From the NCBI GenBank assembly GCA_022414725.1, contig CM039464.1, positions 24,747,529 through 24,811,528 of the forward strand: DNA of 64,000 nucleotides, written 5' to 3'. This document shows, piece by piece, positions 21,181 to 31,787 of this stretch. The position numbers and the translations under genes are program-made. How positions within the stretch are numbered: the first letter of the stretch is position 1; each line of letters opens with the position of its first letter. The DNA comes from Microglena sp. YARC. Taxonomy: Eukaryota > Chlorophyta > Chlorophyceae > Chlamydomonadales > Chlamydomonadaceae. Under the pieces are notes generated by a model. That model did no database searches. It was not told where the DNA came from and saw nothing but the letters and a program-made list of their open reading frames with translations.

Positions 21181-21354
21181 TGGGGGGGGGGGGGGTCCTT
21201 CAGAAAACATACATTTTGCACATGGACTACTCCAGGAACACTTTTCACCCTTAAGATGTCCTTCAAGTTGTCTCGCGACCTAACAAAAATAGAAATGGAA
21301 GGGAGCCAAGCTGACGAGTGGGCAGGTTGGGCGAACTCAGCAGGTTGGCATTTG

Positions 21355-21466
21355 TGGGGGGGGTGGATGATGTGTACTATTTCTGAATCAAGACAGGGTG
21401 GATGATGAGTACTATTTCTGAATCAAGACAGGGTGGATGATGTGTACTATTTCTGAATCAAGACTG
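21355..21466. repeat. 35-bp triplicated repeat
   Basis: Three tandem, almost identical copies of GGGTGGATGATGTGTACTAT TTCTGAATCAAGACA; one copy has GAGTACT in place of GTGTACT. Such homogeneity suggests recent expansion. Confidence 0.92.
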
Positions 21467-22660
21467 AGAATAAGAATGGAGAGACGATATGATTGCCTTG
21501 TGGGAAGAGATGGTGACACAGTTCGGTACCAAACAAGTAAGCCCCATTAACAATTGCTGACCTGCCTCCTTGAAAGAGGCCGAGAAATTTCCTCTGTGCC
21601 GTCGCGCGGTGGTCCGAACTCAGGCGCAGTAGCGGTCTGTGAAAGCAAAACCCTCAGTAACCATTCCCGAGTGCAAGCGAACGGGAAGGTTCCTTCGACC
21701 TCACGTGGCAAGGCGTAACAATTTCCAATTTCCTTTTTTTACACCCCATTACCCCCATTCATGCACTGTCCACACAATGAATGGTCTGTGACCTCGTGGT
21801 ATGTGGTGCATGCAAGGTATGTGATGCATGTTTGAGTTGTAATGCATGTATTTGGTGTGATGTATGTGTGAGGTGTGATGCATGCATGATATGTGACGTA
21901 TGCGTTGGGTGTGCTTGGGCATTTCACTTCCATTCTGTCCCCCAGGAAGATAGCTCTACCCAACCCCAACCCCATCCCCAACCCTCGAAAGGGTTGGTCG
22001 CGCCTGATTTGCAGGTCGTCAGGCTTGTGGGGGTGGGGGTGGGGGGGGCTGTGTTTGCAGGTCGTGGGTTGCAAGCAGTTATAAGCAATGGAATGTGTTT
22101 GGAAGGTTTTCGAATCAGTTGAAAGCGATGGGTTCCGGGGTGGTGTGTGTGTTGTGCGGAATCTGCAATCGGCTTGGGATGATGGCATCGGTCGACGACT
22201 GGGACAAAGAAGAAGAAGAAGAAGAAGAATTGTTACCCGTTTTTTCAGCCAACTCTGGGCTGCTTGCTTTCTTCCATATCCCCATGTGCGCCCTAAGCAT
22301 ATCCAGTTCTCTCCACTTAAAGTACGCTAGGCGTCTTAGAAACCTGACTGCGCACTTAGGAGGGTATTTGGGGACGCCGCAGGTAACCTTACATATGTTT
22401 CATTATGGTGTGGCCTGGCGGGAGGGGGGCAAAAATGTGCCAGGACCATGCCCCCAAAGTTGTAGCCAGGGGGGGCGGGTCTCGATTTCAAACATGGCAG
22501 AAAAAAACGAAACATGGCTCATTAAATCAGGAATCTTATTCTTTACCAACTCCTATGCCTAGAATCCTCAACAATTTTGTGGCAAAAATGTACAAAACAA
22601 TTACACATCTCAAGCCCAGCATGGGCCTAAACAGTCAAGTTGGGTGATCTCAATGTAGTG
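21467..22660. other. Inter-unit DNA between I and II
   Basis: Not alignable with the other units. Contains an imperfect repeat of GTGATGCATG/GTGTGATG-type motifs (21800-21900), G/C-rich runs at 21955-22050, and a (GAA)n tract at 22207-22230. Several frames of 80-155 codons occur but overlap simple repeats or read through on both strands, and I cannot support any of them as a gene. Confidence 0.5.
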
Positions 22661-22721
22661 ATGATAATCAAAAAAAAAATGACGAGATAGTCCACTCAGC
22701 AAATTGCATATCTCTAGAGAC

Positions 22722-22980
22722 GGCTCTAGAGACGGATTACGATATATCGTACGGTAATAGACCACGATATTACCGTGTTTTTCTATCTCCCTCAGTATTG
22801 GTTCATTTGACTTGATTTTAAGTGTATGGACGTGTAAACGGTATTTCCTGTTATATCCCCTTGGTCTTACACTGATTTTCCCAAAAAAGGGTATACAAAT
22901 ATCGTACGGTATCGATACCGTACGGTATATCACGATATATCGTACGGTAATTGAAAATACCGTACGGTATTGACAGCCCT
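22722..22980. mobile_element. MITE-like palindromic insert in unit II
   Basis: About 260 bp absent from I and III, where the flanking left-arm sequence is continuous. Both halves carry CGTACGGTA / TACCGTACGGTATT motifs and ATATCGTACGGTA in mirror arrangement. The right end reads TACCGTACGGTATTGACAGC followed by CCTA, i.e. TAGGGCTGTCAATACCG inverted, which resembles hAT termini. The left end is less clear (TCTAGAGACGG repeated). No coding capacity. Confidence 0.6.
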
Positions 22981-23083
22981 ACATATGATATACTTGAATA
23001 ATTTCAGAACATGTTAGATGTTGAAGAGTGGATATATATGACATATTCATCAATGTACGTATACTAGTAATGATCTTTGTCTT

Positions 23084-23180
23084 ATGGTGACTACTGCTAG
23101 CTCCGGCTTATGCAGTGGTATCCTTAACTTCACGTCCTGAGAGTGGCACATTACTCGGATGTAACAATTTCAATTTCAAT
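23084..23180 (+). mobile_element. 5'-truncated LINE tail, unit II
   Basis: 97 bp matching the 3' end of the LINE on the minus strand at 55886-55985 (GCTAGCTCCGGCTTA, CCTTAACTTCACGTCCTG, ending AACAATTTCAATTTCAAT). It follows CTTTGTCTT, and the orthologous insertion in unit III has that 9-bp sequence on both sides. The right duplication is partly lost here. Unit I has the empty site at about 9353-9365. Such severe 5' truncation is usual for target-primed LINE insertion. Confidence 0.88.
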
Positions 23181-23689
23181 CTTTGAACTTTAATTTTGGC
23201 ATGAACTCCGACCCCCCCGTCGTTTACTATTTTTTGGGGGTTCATTTCACCAGTGCTTGTTTTGTATGCAGCCTTCCCAATATTGAGGTTGGGCAAGTCT
23301 ATTTAGCCAATTTAGCTAATCCTTAATCGGCTAGACTGTGAAACAAACACAGTACTGGAGCGATGAATATGTCAGCTTTCAAATGCATTACGTTGCTTTA
23401 GACTTGGCCTAGTAGCAGGCCAGAGGAACTGCCTAGAAGCTGCTGCTCGTAATGACCGAAAATACAAAGGTATTCTCCAAGGCACTTCAATAGTAATCTA
23501 CCACCATCTACCATTATTTTTTCTTCCAATGCAATTAAAAAACATTACGAGGAACGCTTAAAACAATTATATTATTTTACTCCCTGGTTTCTGTTACTGT
23601 TACCAGCCTTTAACTCATATATGTACATGGGATAACCGTGGTCTTCACTTTTCGAGGTGTTCGTTAATGTTTTTTTCTGTTGCTTAGAA

Positions 23690-24169
23690 GGAAGTTTGTC
23701 CTTGTCGGCTTTGGAGTCGAAGATGATGTACCAGTTCAGGCAGCAGTGCAGCCACCAGATGATGACTCAATTTTCATTAGGTGGAGCTACCCATTCTCAA
23801 GGTGTTGCCTTCCCGTACTGGTCTACAGACTTGGCTACATTGTTACATTATTTAAAGCGATGATTTCGTCGTGTAAGTTTGTAACAGCGGTTCCTGTGTC
23901 TGTGCTTGTTTCCACTACCCGGTCTCCTTGTCCTTGCAGCAACCTGCTCCCTGCCAGGCTGTCCCCCTGTGTCACCACAGCTCATGCAAAACATTGACCA
24001 TTAGCGCACTAATTGAAAAAACTGGTGCGCGAAACGCGCAGTCTTTGAAGAGGTGAGTGCGCTTTTTTGAAAACGAGCACTTTTTTAAAGGCAACTGCGC
24101 TTTGGGGGCAGTAAAATAATGGCAAGTGCGCGAAACGGGCAGACCAAATTGACAGAATGTAGTACCCTG
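23690..24169. mobile_element. Insert with hAT-like right end, unit II only
   Basis: About 480 bp absent from unit III, where TTGCTTCGGAGGAACAACCTGG is continuous (33885-33906). It is bracketed by GAAGGAA on both sides (23687 and 24170). The right end is GAATGTAGTACCCTG, sharing TAGTACCCTG and nearby GCGCGAAACG-type motifs with the MITE at 8503-8665. The left end (TTTGTCC...) does not mirror it, so the element is truncated or composite. A plus-strand frame (23680-23997) spans the left half; I recognise no domain. Confidence 0.55.
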
Positions 24170-24284
24170 GAAGGAACAACCTGGCACTTTTGCATGAAAC
24201 GCGGTGTGGCACGGGGGTTCGGAATTGGAAGACAGCCAGCAGGCCAGAGAGGCAGAGCTGGCTGAAATAAAGTGTAAATCCTTT

Positions 24285-24346
24285 CAACAGTTAAAAAGCT
24301 CGTAGTCGGATTTCGGGTGGGTGTTAGCGGTCCGGCTCTGCTGTGT
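24285..24346 (+). rRNA. 18S rRNA gene fragment, unit II
   Basis: A 62-bp segment starting CAACAGTTAAAAAGCTCGTA and continuing GTCGGATTTCGGGTGGGTG to GTGT. CAGTTAAAAAGCTCGTAG(T)YGGATTTCGG is one of the most conserved stretches of eukaryotic small-subunit rRNA, just downstream of the 530-loop region. The variable bases after it resemble green-lineage sequences. Too short to be a functional gene; it is a captured fragment, absent from unit I at the same position (11071). Confidence 0.75.
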
Positions 24347-24739
24347 AAACACAAATCAAATCGATAAGATTTTGGGTGTACCACGCAGTCAAACACACAT
24401 TTATACGTTAGCAACGTGTGAATGGAATTGCCGGCTCATTGCTTGTGTATGTTAAAGTCGAGGGGTAGCCATGCACCTAGGCAAAATAGACCTACCCAAT
24501 CTTGATTTAGGAGGGGCTAATACGAAAAAAGGGACTGATGAATTGGGCCCATTGAATGCATATTACAGTCAAGGGGTACTAAATTAAAGGGACTTGCCCA
24601 ACATCAAACAGTAAAGACACTAAATCAATTAACATGCATGATGGGCACTTATGGCAATTCACAGCAAGAAGCAAGTGTCATTAGGCAGCCTATGGTATGT
24701 CTATCGGTAAAATGATTGCTCAACTTCACTTCATCAATA

Positions 24740-25905
24740 CTGTGTAATTGCATTCTGCACTCATCAGTGTGGTGCAGTAGCGTTCTATGTCATAGCATTC
24801 TGCACTCAACAGTGCAGTGTAGGAGCAGCTAAAGGAAAGTAAAGGCTGCCCAATGTGATTGTATACTGCACTCAACCGTGTGGTGTCGTAGCATTCTATG
24901 TGATTGCATGCTGCACTCATCGGTGTGGTGCAGTAGCGTTCTATGCCATTGCATTCTGCACTCAACATAATGGTATCGTAACATTCTATGTGACTGCATG
25001 CTGCACTCATTGGTGTGGTGCAGTTGCGTTCTCTGTGATTGCATTCTGCACTCAACAGTGTGGTGTTGTAGCAGTCAATGTGACTGCATTCTACACTTGA
25101 CATGGTGGCGTAGTAGCAGTCAATGTGATTGCACTCTGCACTTGACAGTGTGGTGTACTAGCATCCTAAAGGATTGCATTCTGAACTCATCAGTGTGTTG
25201 CAGTAGCGATCAATGTGATTGTATTCCGCACTCAACAGTGTGTTATGGAAGCAGTCAATGTGATTGCATTCTGCACTCAACAGAATTATGGCGTAGCATT
25301 CTATGTGATCGCATGCTGCACTCATTGGTGTGGTGCAGTTGCGTTCTCTGTGATTGCATTCTGCACTCAACAGTGTGGTGTAGTAGCGTTCAATGTGATT
25401 GCATTCTACACTTGAAATTGTGGCGTAGAAGCAGTCAATGTCATTGCATTCTGCAATAAGCAGTGTGGTGTACTAGCATCCTATGCAATTGAATTCTGCA
25501 CTCATCTGGTGATGCAGTAGCAGTCAATGTGATTGCATTCTGCACCTAACAGTGTGATGTAGAAGCAGCCAATGTGATTGCATTCTACACTTGAAATTGT
25601 GGTGTAGTAGCAATCAATGTCATTGCATTCTGCCCTGAACAGTGTGGTGGACTTGCATCCCATGCGATTGCGTTCTGTACTCATCTTGTGGTGCAGTAGC
25701 GTTCTATGTGATTGCATTCTGCACCTAGCAGTGTGGTGTAGAAGCAGTCAATGTGATTGCATTCTATATGTGATTGCATTCTACAATTGAGATTGTGGCA
25801 TTGTAGCAGTCATTGTCATTGCATTCTGCACTCATCAGTGTGGTGTACTAGCATCCTATGCGATTTCATATTGTACTCAACAGTGTGGCTTAGTAGCTTT
25901 CTATC
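24740..25905. repeat. 45-bp minisatellite, unit II
   Basis: About 26 copies of the 45-bp unit (see 12041-12360), with several variants (CACTTGAAATTGTGG, CACCTAACAGTGTGG). A plus-strand frame of 153 codons (24998-25459) and a minus-strand frame of 125 codons (24726-25103) both consist of 15-residue Cys-rich repeats. Confidence 0.95.
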
Positions 25906-26652
25906 TTGGTCATGCTTCCGAATTGCGCTTTCAACCCCCTACCCCCTGGTGCAGCAGCATCATGTGGGCTGCTTGGAAACATCTGAGCTGAGGACTCAGT
26001 CCCAAAAGGTTCAGTGACCGACACCATCTCATGGGCCGGCAATGTTGCTGTGTTGCTAGCTTGTGTGGGCTGCGTTGGATGCTTCTTGGAACATCAGGGG
26101 ATGATTCAGCTGGAGCTCTGTCTGTGGACATACTCCTGGGAGTCCTGGTGTATACGGTAGGAGATTTGGATTCAGTTTTTGAAGCAAGGGACAAACAATG
26201 AATTCATAAACACTTATTGCGTGTGTTGCAATCTGCACAGCACAATGCACACTGAAAGTTTGGCAGCCATTCGAGAGTTCTGTGTAACATCCTCCATGCA
26301 ACAGATATGTGCAACATATTCACATGCATGCCTCTCCATGTATTAAGCAGATGAAGTTGCAGCATCCCTCCATGCACAATTTTTAATGGCCTCCATCATA
26401 CGCAAATGCCATGTAAAACCTACCTTTGTAACTTGCCAGTCCGAGGCTGCATGGAGCTTGGAGCAGGCGAGAACTGAATGCTGAGAATGTTAGTACTGTG
26501 TGGCCAGCAGCTACTGCCCTTCAAACGCCCTTTCAGCCATCCTGGGGAACCACTACCACTTGTGATGCTGCAATACAGACGAGACCCCGTTGATTCGCTA
26601 TTTTCCGTTGTAGGTTGAATTGGGCCATCCCGCATATGCAACATGTTTATTC
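25906..26652 (-). pseudogene. Conserved spacer, unit II
   Basis: Counterpart of 12361-13120, with minus-strand frames 25931-26194 and 26056-26301 that overlap in different frames. Closely similar to 35771-36520. No domain recognised. Confidence 0.35.
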
Positions 26653-26806
26653 CTTGGTGGCTAATATCCTGGTGGCTGATACCCTGGTGGCTAATATCCT
26701 GGTGGCTGATACCCTGGAGGCTAATATCCTGGTGGCTGATACCCTGGAGGCTAATACCCTAATGGCTGATACCCTGGAGGCTAATATCCTGGTGGCTGAT
26801 ACCCTG
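26653..26806. repeat. 15-bp minisatellite, unit II
   Basis: About ten copies of GGTGGCTAATATCCT / GGTGGCTGATACCCT, with GGAGGCTAATA variants. Same position and orientation as in units I and III. Confidence 0.93.
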
Positions 26807-26929
26807 GGGACTGACATGTATGTGTATATACATGTATGTGTATATTTCCACCCAACACCCTTCACTGAATAGGCTTACAACATAACATGCATGCAAAGCT
26901 GACTGCTAGTCCACCAAGAGGTACATGAG

Positions 26930-29345
26930 CACTCTAATGGAGCAGTGTAGATGGCTGTGTGGGTGGGGGTGGTGCACTCCCATGGATGTGCAAGGGTAGT
27001 GGGGCACTGCTATGGGTGTATCGGGCTGGCAGGGTCCTTCCCTGGCTGTGTATGTGGCTGTGGGTGGTGCGCTCCCATGGATATGGAAGGGTAGTGGGGC
27101 ACTCCCATGGCTGTGTAGGGCTGGTAGGGTTGACTTGGCATGTTCTCGATGCCATCAGGTGCATCGTTCTTGATATTGGGAGGCATGCAGTGGAGCTGAC
27201 ACCTGAGGCACATCTCTTACACTTCCTCTCCATCTAATGACGTGCCATCATTGGATAAGTATCCATCAGTGAAGTAGCCAACGCAACAGGGGTGAGTGTT
27301 GAATTCGGCAGTGTATCCATGGACAATGGTAATCCATAGCCATGAAAGTGTATCCATGGACAATGGTAATCCATAGCCATGAAAGTGTATCCATGGACAA
27401 AGGTAATCCGCAAAGTAGGTATGACCCGCGCTCACTGTTTTTGTTTTGGGCTACGGGCAGCAGCTTCTAGGCAGCTCCCTCTCCCCATCCTTGCGCCAAC
27501 CCTGAATCTAGCTAGTGTATCTGAAAGCTGACATTTGTATTCCAATGCAGTAAAAACCATTGGGCTTTACCCAGTGGCGGGCTAGCGGAGCCAATGGATT
27601 GGCAATGGATAGCCTATATTGTGAATATATCCCATGTCGATCAAATCATCATGGTCATCCATCCTTGGCCTCGGGTTTGGTCCTGCTGCCAGCATCGCTT
27701 CTTCTCGTGCCTGCTTCTCATCAACATTGGCCGACCTGTTACAATTAATGCAGTGTAGTTGGGAGATCGTGGATGTGGGCACAATATGAACAAGTCACTG
27801 GTCATGCAGAGCAATGTTAGGCTAGATGTTACCTTTGCCTGTCTTCCGGTTGTTTGGTCACTTACATGTATGTATAGGGGGTGTTCTGCTTGGGCACAAA
27901 AACGATCTTTCCACGAATCTCGTGGAAAGAAGGGATGGTTGCCTGAGGCACTGCAGGGTACACAGTTCACTATCTCAGGCTTCTTCCCTCGGTTTGGGCA
28001 GCCCCTTGGGGATGTGGTAGGACTGTGCATCAGTCTTGTTCCCCTAGTCCTCCATCCACCTGGTAGACATCTAATTTAGTAGCTAACACCACCATCGAGC
28101 TACTCTTGCATGAGCTTATCTTGACGCCACGCACTGAGGACATATTTATAACCTTCCATTCGAGAACTTCTATAGCGGTTGCCTGGAGTCCTTGGTTGGT
28201 TCTGTACCATGTCATTTGCATGATGCTTCAGCATCAACCCAAGGACGCGTAGGGCACTATTTTAAAGGCCATTGCCTGCTGATGAGACGGTACCCTACGT
28301 CTGCAGACAACACAACCAGGCCTTAGTGACACGAGCAAGATAGATGCTCAGTACAATGCTAATCCCGTGTTGCTCTAAACCTAGATATTGCCTGCACCAG
28401 CAACTGACCTGTTAGTGTGGTAGTGTTGAGCGTAGGCTTTGCAGTATTGCTCGAAGGCGTCGGCTTCTTTCTCGAAGATGGCGTTTTCTGCCTGGCATGC
28501 TGCGAAGTCGAAGATGCGCTGCGTGGTAAAGGTGTGAACAGGCTTGGCATGAGTTGGTTTTATAGGAGACATGCATGAAGCAGTATGACCATGCGCTGGT
28601 GAAAGAAATGACCATGCCATATGGAATGCCAAAGGAAAGCAGCGCAAGCCCCCACCCCCACCCCCACCGCTCAAGGACGCAGCAACCTAACGCGTACTTT
28701 GCTATCCGTTCTAGATTAGTGGATTGCCCCGCTGATTATCTTGCTGCGGTACCGATCATCGTGAGCAAGGCCGTTCGACCATCGTGCATTGGATGCATGC
28801 TCGCACGCACCTGAGACGAATGCTCTGTTGAGGCTTTGCCATTCCAGGCGATCCTGATCCAGGTCTCAGTAGCTTCAAGCCAGTGAACAACCTGCTCCAT
28901 AATCCAGGAGTTGCCAACCTGCTCCAGAATCCACAGGACAAAGAGGGCGACATGTACGACAGCCTTCCTCCAGGCATCAGAGGACTCAAGAACGCGAAAT
29001 GGGACGGAAGCGAAAGGCATGGCTTGTTGTTGAAGCAGAGGGCGGGAAAAAGCGCTATAAAGTTGTAGGCAAAGGTGCGAGAAAGGCGGGGAGCTATGAA
29101 AGATTTGGTGCAGAGGGTGCAGATGATTCCACTGAGTGGGTCTCTCGGATGCAAAGCCCGCGGGCGCGCCCGCCACCATATCCCTGGTTGAGGGTTTTGT
29201 ACCGGCAGGGGGTGAGGTTTCCGTCGACGTGGCGTTCGACAACGAGGTTACTGACAGGGAGGCGCTTACGTGTGGGAAAATCCAGGCTGGCATGTATTGC
29301 TGTGCTGCTGAAATCGAAGTCGAAGTCGAAAGGGCGTTAGAACGC
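26930..29345 (-). pseudogene. Decayed multi-exon gene of unknown function, unit II
   Basis: Same block order as in unit I. (A) 28736-29293: an open frame of 185 codons with SFHSSPPFSH-like text, SVPFRVLESSDAWRKAVVHV, ALFVLWILEQVGNSWIMEQV, ATETWIRIAWNGKAS. (B) 28411-28546: TFTTQRIFDFAACQAENAIF, EKEADAFEQYCKAYAQHYH. (C) 28085-28205: TWYRTNQGLQATAIEVLEWK, MSSVRGVKIS. (D) 27850-28080: GCPNRGKKPEIVNCVPCS then a frame change. (E) 27585-27780: HCINCNRSANVDEKQAREEA. (F) 26950-27215: Pro/His-rich QPYQPYTAMGVPHYPSISMG. Paired cysteines in D and E hint at metal binding. In this copy block B runs through without the stop present in I and III. Function unknown. Confidence 0.45.
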
Positions 29346-29924
29346 AGAACTGCTTTTGAGGCCCGGGGCCCGGGGCTGGGTGGGGGTGGGGGGCTATACC
29401 CGGCTATACCTCAAGAAATAGCTTCCTTAATCACGAAAAACCGACGTTCCTTTTCTTGTCAACATAATAGGAACTGAAAGTGTTATGGCTCGCAGGGGAT
29501 TGTTTTTTCAGGCTTGCAAGCCCCAACATCTGCTACTTAAACGAACAACTTCTTTGTGCTGCGAGAAACTTCTTTGAGCTCGGAGCACCTCCTCGACTTG
29601 ACACTGCTCTTGGGTGCACCACTGTAGCTACCTCGGTTGGTTGAAGCAACCCCAACTACCCCTTCACTCATAATTCGATGTTATACCTATTTCGATGCAA
29701 GACGTACCTATTCCAATGCCAGACCTACCTTGTCCAATGCAATGCCTAGCATTCGATGCCTGAGCTACTTCGATGCGATACAACTTCGGTGAAGCTGTAG
29801 GCAGGGAGCCCAACTTCGCTACTATGCCGCGGCCCTTCATCCCGCGCCTTCTTTCGTTTCCTGCGCTTATTCTATTGGAGGGTGGAACTTCGATGAGAGC
29901 ACTGTACTTCTAAAAGTACTGAGC
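29346..29924. other. Unit II region 5' to the decayed gene
   Basis: Counterpart of 15906-16370 with the same CTTCGATGC / TCCAATGCCAGACC imperfect repeats (29690-29790). No gene seen. Confidence 0.5.
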
Positions 29925-30812
29925 TGCATGATGAGTTTCATGCATGATGAGGTTGCATGCAAGATGAAGTAGCCCCTTCAGGTTGCATGATGTTGAGGTT
30001 ACAAGCAAGGTGAGGTAGACTTTCAGGATGCATGATGATAAGGTTGCATGCATGATGAGGATGTATGCAAGATGAGGTAGCCCCTTGAGGTTGCATATTG
30101 ATAAGGTAGCCCCCTGAGTATGCATGATGATGAGGTTGCGTGCAATTTTGAGGTTGTAAGCATGATGAGGTAGGCCCTTGAAGTTGCATGATGTCGAGGT
30201 TGCCTCTGCAGGTTGTATGATGCTGAGTTTGCCCCTATAGGTCGCATGATGTTGAGGTTGCCCCTATAGGTTGCATGATGTTGAGGTAGCCCCTATAGGT
30301 TGCACTACCTTGAGGTAGCTTCTATAGGTTGCATGATGTTGAGGTAGCCCCTATAGTTTGCTTGCAGTTGAAGTTACCTCTAAGAGTTGCATGATGTTGA
30401 GGTAGCCCCTTTAGGTTGCATGCTGCTGAGGTAGCCCCTATAGGTTGTATGATGTTCAGGTAGCCCCTACAGGATGCATGATGCTGAGGTAGCCCCTATA
30501 GGTTGCATGATGTTTGGATAGCCCCTATAGGTTGCATGATGTTGAGGTAGCCCCTATAGGTTGCATGATGTTGAGGTAGCCCCTACAGGTTGCATGATGT
30601 TTGGATAGCCCCTATAGGTTGCATGATGTTGAGGCAGCCCCTATAAGTTGCATGATGTTGAGGTAGCCCCTACAGGTTGCATGATGCTGATGTAGACCCT
30701 ATAGGTTGCATGGTTTTTGGGTAGCCCCTATATGTTGCATGATGTTGAGGTACCCCCTATAGGTTGCATGATGTTGAGGTAGCCCCTACAGGTTGCATGA
30801 TGCTGATGCTAT
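29925..30812. repeat. 29-bp satellite array, unit II
   Basis: About 30 monomers of the 29-bp satellite. The left third is degenerate (GCATGATGAGG / GCAAGATGAGGTAGCCCCTTGAGG); the right part approaches the unit I consensus and includes a private TGTTTGGATAGCCCC variant also seen in unit III (52201). Confidence 0.95.
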
Positions 30813-30910
30813 GGGGCTATACCGCAACATAATAGGGGGGTTGCAGCTAGGGCCAGACCTAAACTATTATGACCGCCCCAATCAGCTGGCTTGTAGTATT
30901 TTTTTTTGCG

Positions 30911-31140
30911 TTTGTTGAGTTGCGAGTTGTTGAGTCGCGAGTTGTGAGTTGTGTTGCGAGTTGTTGAGATGCAATTTACGAATCGTTGAGTTGCGAGTTG
31001 CAAGTCGTTGAGTTGAGTTGAGTTGTGAGTTGTTGAGTTGTGAGCTGCTGAGTTGTTGAGTTGCGAGTTGATTTGTTGAGTTGCGAGTTGTGAGTTGAAT
31101 TGAGTTGAGAGTTGTCAAGTTGCGAGTTGTTGAGTTGCTT
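30911..31140. repeat. GAGTTGCGAGTTG simple repeat, unit II
   Basis: About 230 bp of GAGTTG / CGAGTTGT / GTTGAGTTGAGTTG repeats, matching 20228-20466. The palindrome GACCAATTGGTC follows at 31148. Confidence 0.92.
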
Positions 31141-31326
31141 AATCAGGAGCGACCAATTGGTCCCCAGTGGAAACGCTCATGCGGCATCGTCAGGTGGCTT
31201 GAGACAAAAGCCTCGGTCGACGTGGACCCTTTAGGGCTAAGTGGCTCCGCATCCTGTGTAACCGGTGTAACCGCGTAGTCTCTGCTACATTGAGGGCGGT
31301 AACTGGAACCAGTTTGTGACTGCCCG

Positions 31327-31577
31327 TGGGGAAGGGGATCCCGGCTGTCACTAGGGTTTTTGTCACCTCGAGCTGCTGTGGTGGCAGATCTTGTGGACTT
31401 CGGGTTCCAACTTTGACTAGGGTGTGTGCGGTGTGTCTAACCTTGCTGCTGCCCTCGTGGCTGTTCTTGCGGAATGTGTCTCGTATACCGCGCTTTGGTA
31501 CACAGTTGCGCCGTTGCCTCATCAATTGGGGTTGTGCACGTCAGGCTGTGACTTCCTTATCCTGCGAGGTGACTGGA
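31327..31577 (+). repeat. Inverted-repeat segment, partner of 52473-52725
   Basis: About 250 bp aligns, in inverted orientation, with 52473-52725 (shared GGCAGATCT.GTGGACTTC, GTGTGTCTAACCTTG, GCTTTGGTACACAGTTG.GCCGTTGCC, CTTATCCT.CGAGGTGACTGG). Plus-strand frames give a Cys/Leu-rich text (GVSNLVATLVADLAECVS in the partner) that may be an old coding relic; no family recognised. The stretch 31578-31790 repeats parts of its end (GAGGTGACTG, CCAAACG) and is otherwise unassigned. Confidence 0.75.
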
Positions 31578-31787
31578 CTGCCGAATCCAAACGTCAGCTG
31601 GTTCGTGGCGCAGGTTGTCTTAAATCTGCCTCGAAGATGAGGGGACGTGACTGCAAGTACAACTTGTTTGAAATCTGCCGCAGAGACGAGGTGACTGCCT
31701 TTGCTAGTTGAGTGAGCTGCCTGCCGTATCCAAACGGAAGCTGGTGCGGGACAGCAATTTTGCAGGCCGAACCCTAAGGGCCTGCAG

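Larger units (their letters stand above)
22661..31203. repeat. Composite repeat unit, copy II
   Basis: Second copy of the composite unit: shortened left arm with three inserts (22720-22980, 23084-23180, 23690-24169), an 18S rRNA fragment, 45-bp minisatellite, spacer, 15-bp minisatellite, decayed minus-strand gene, 29-bp satellite and GAGTTG repeat, ending at the GACCAATTGGTC-containing segment. It is closer in sequence to III than to I. Confidence 0.87.

Noticed and set aside
21739..22562. Overlapping frames of 80-155 codons between units I and II
   Set aside because: They overlap G/C-rich and GAA simple repeats, conflict between strands and have no recognisable domain.
24998..25459. 153-codon Cys-rich plus-strand protein
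   Set aside because: It is a translation of the 45-bp minisatellite; both strands are open because the period is a multiple of three. No start context or neighbouring exon supports the plus strand.
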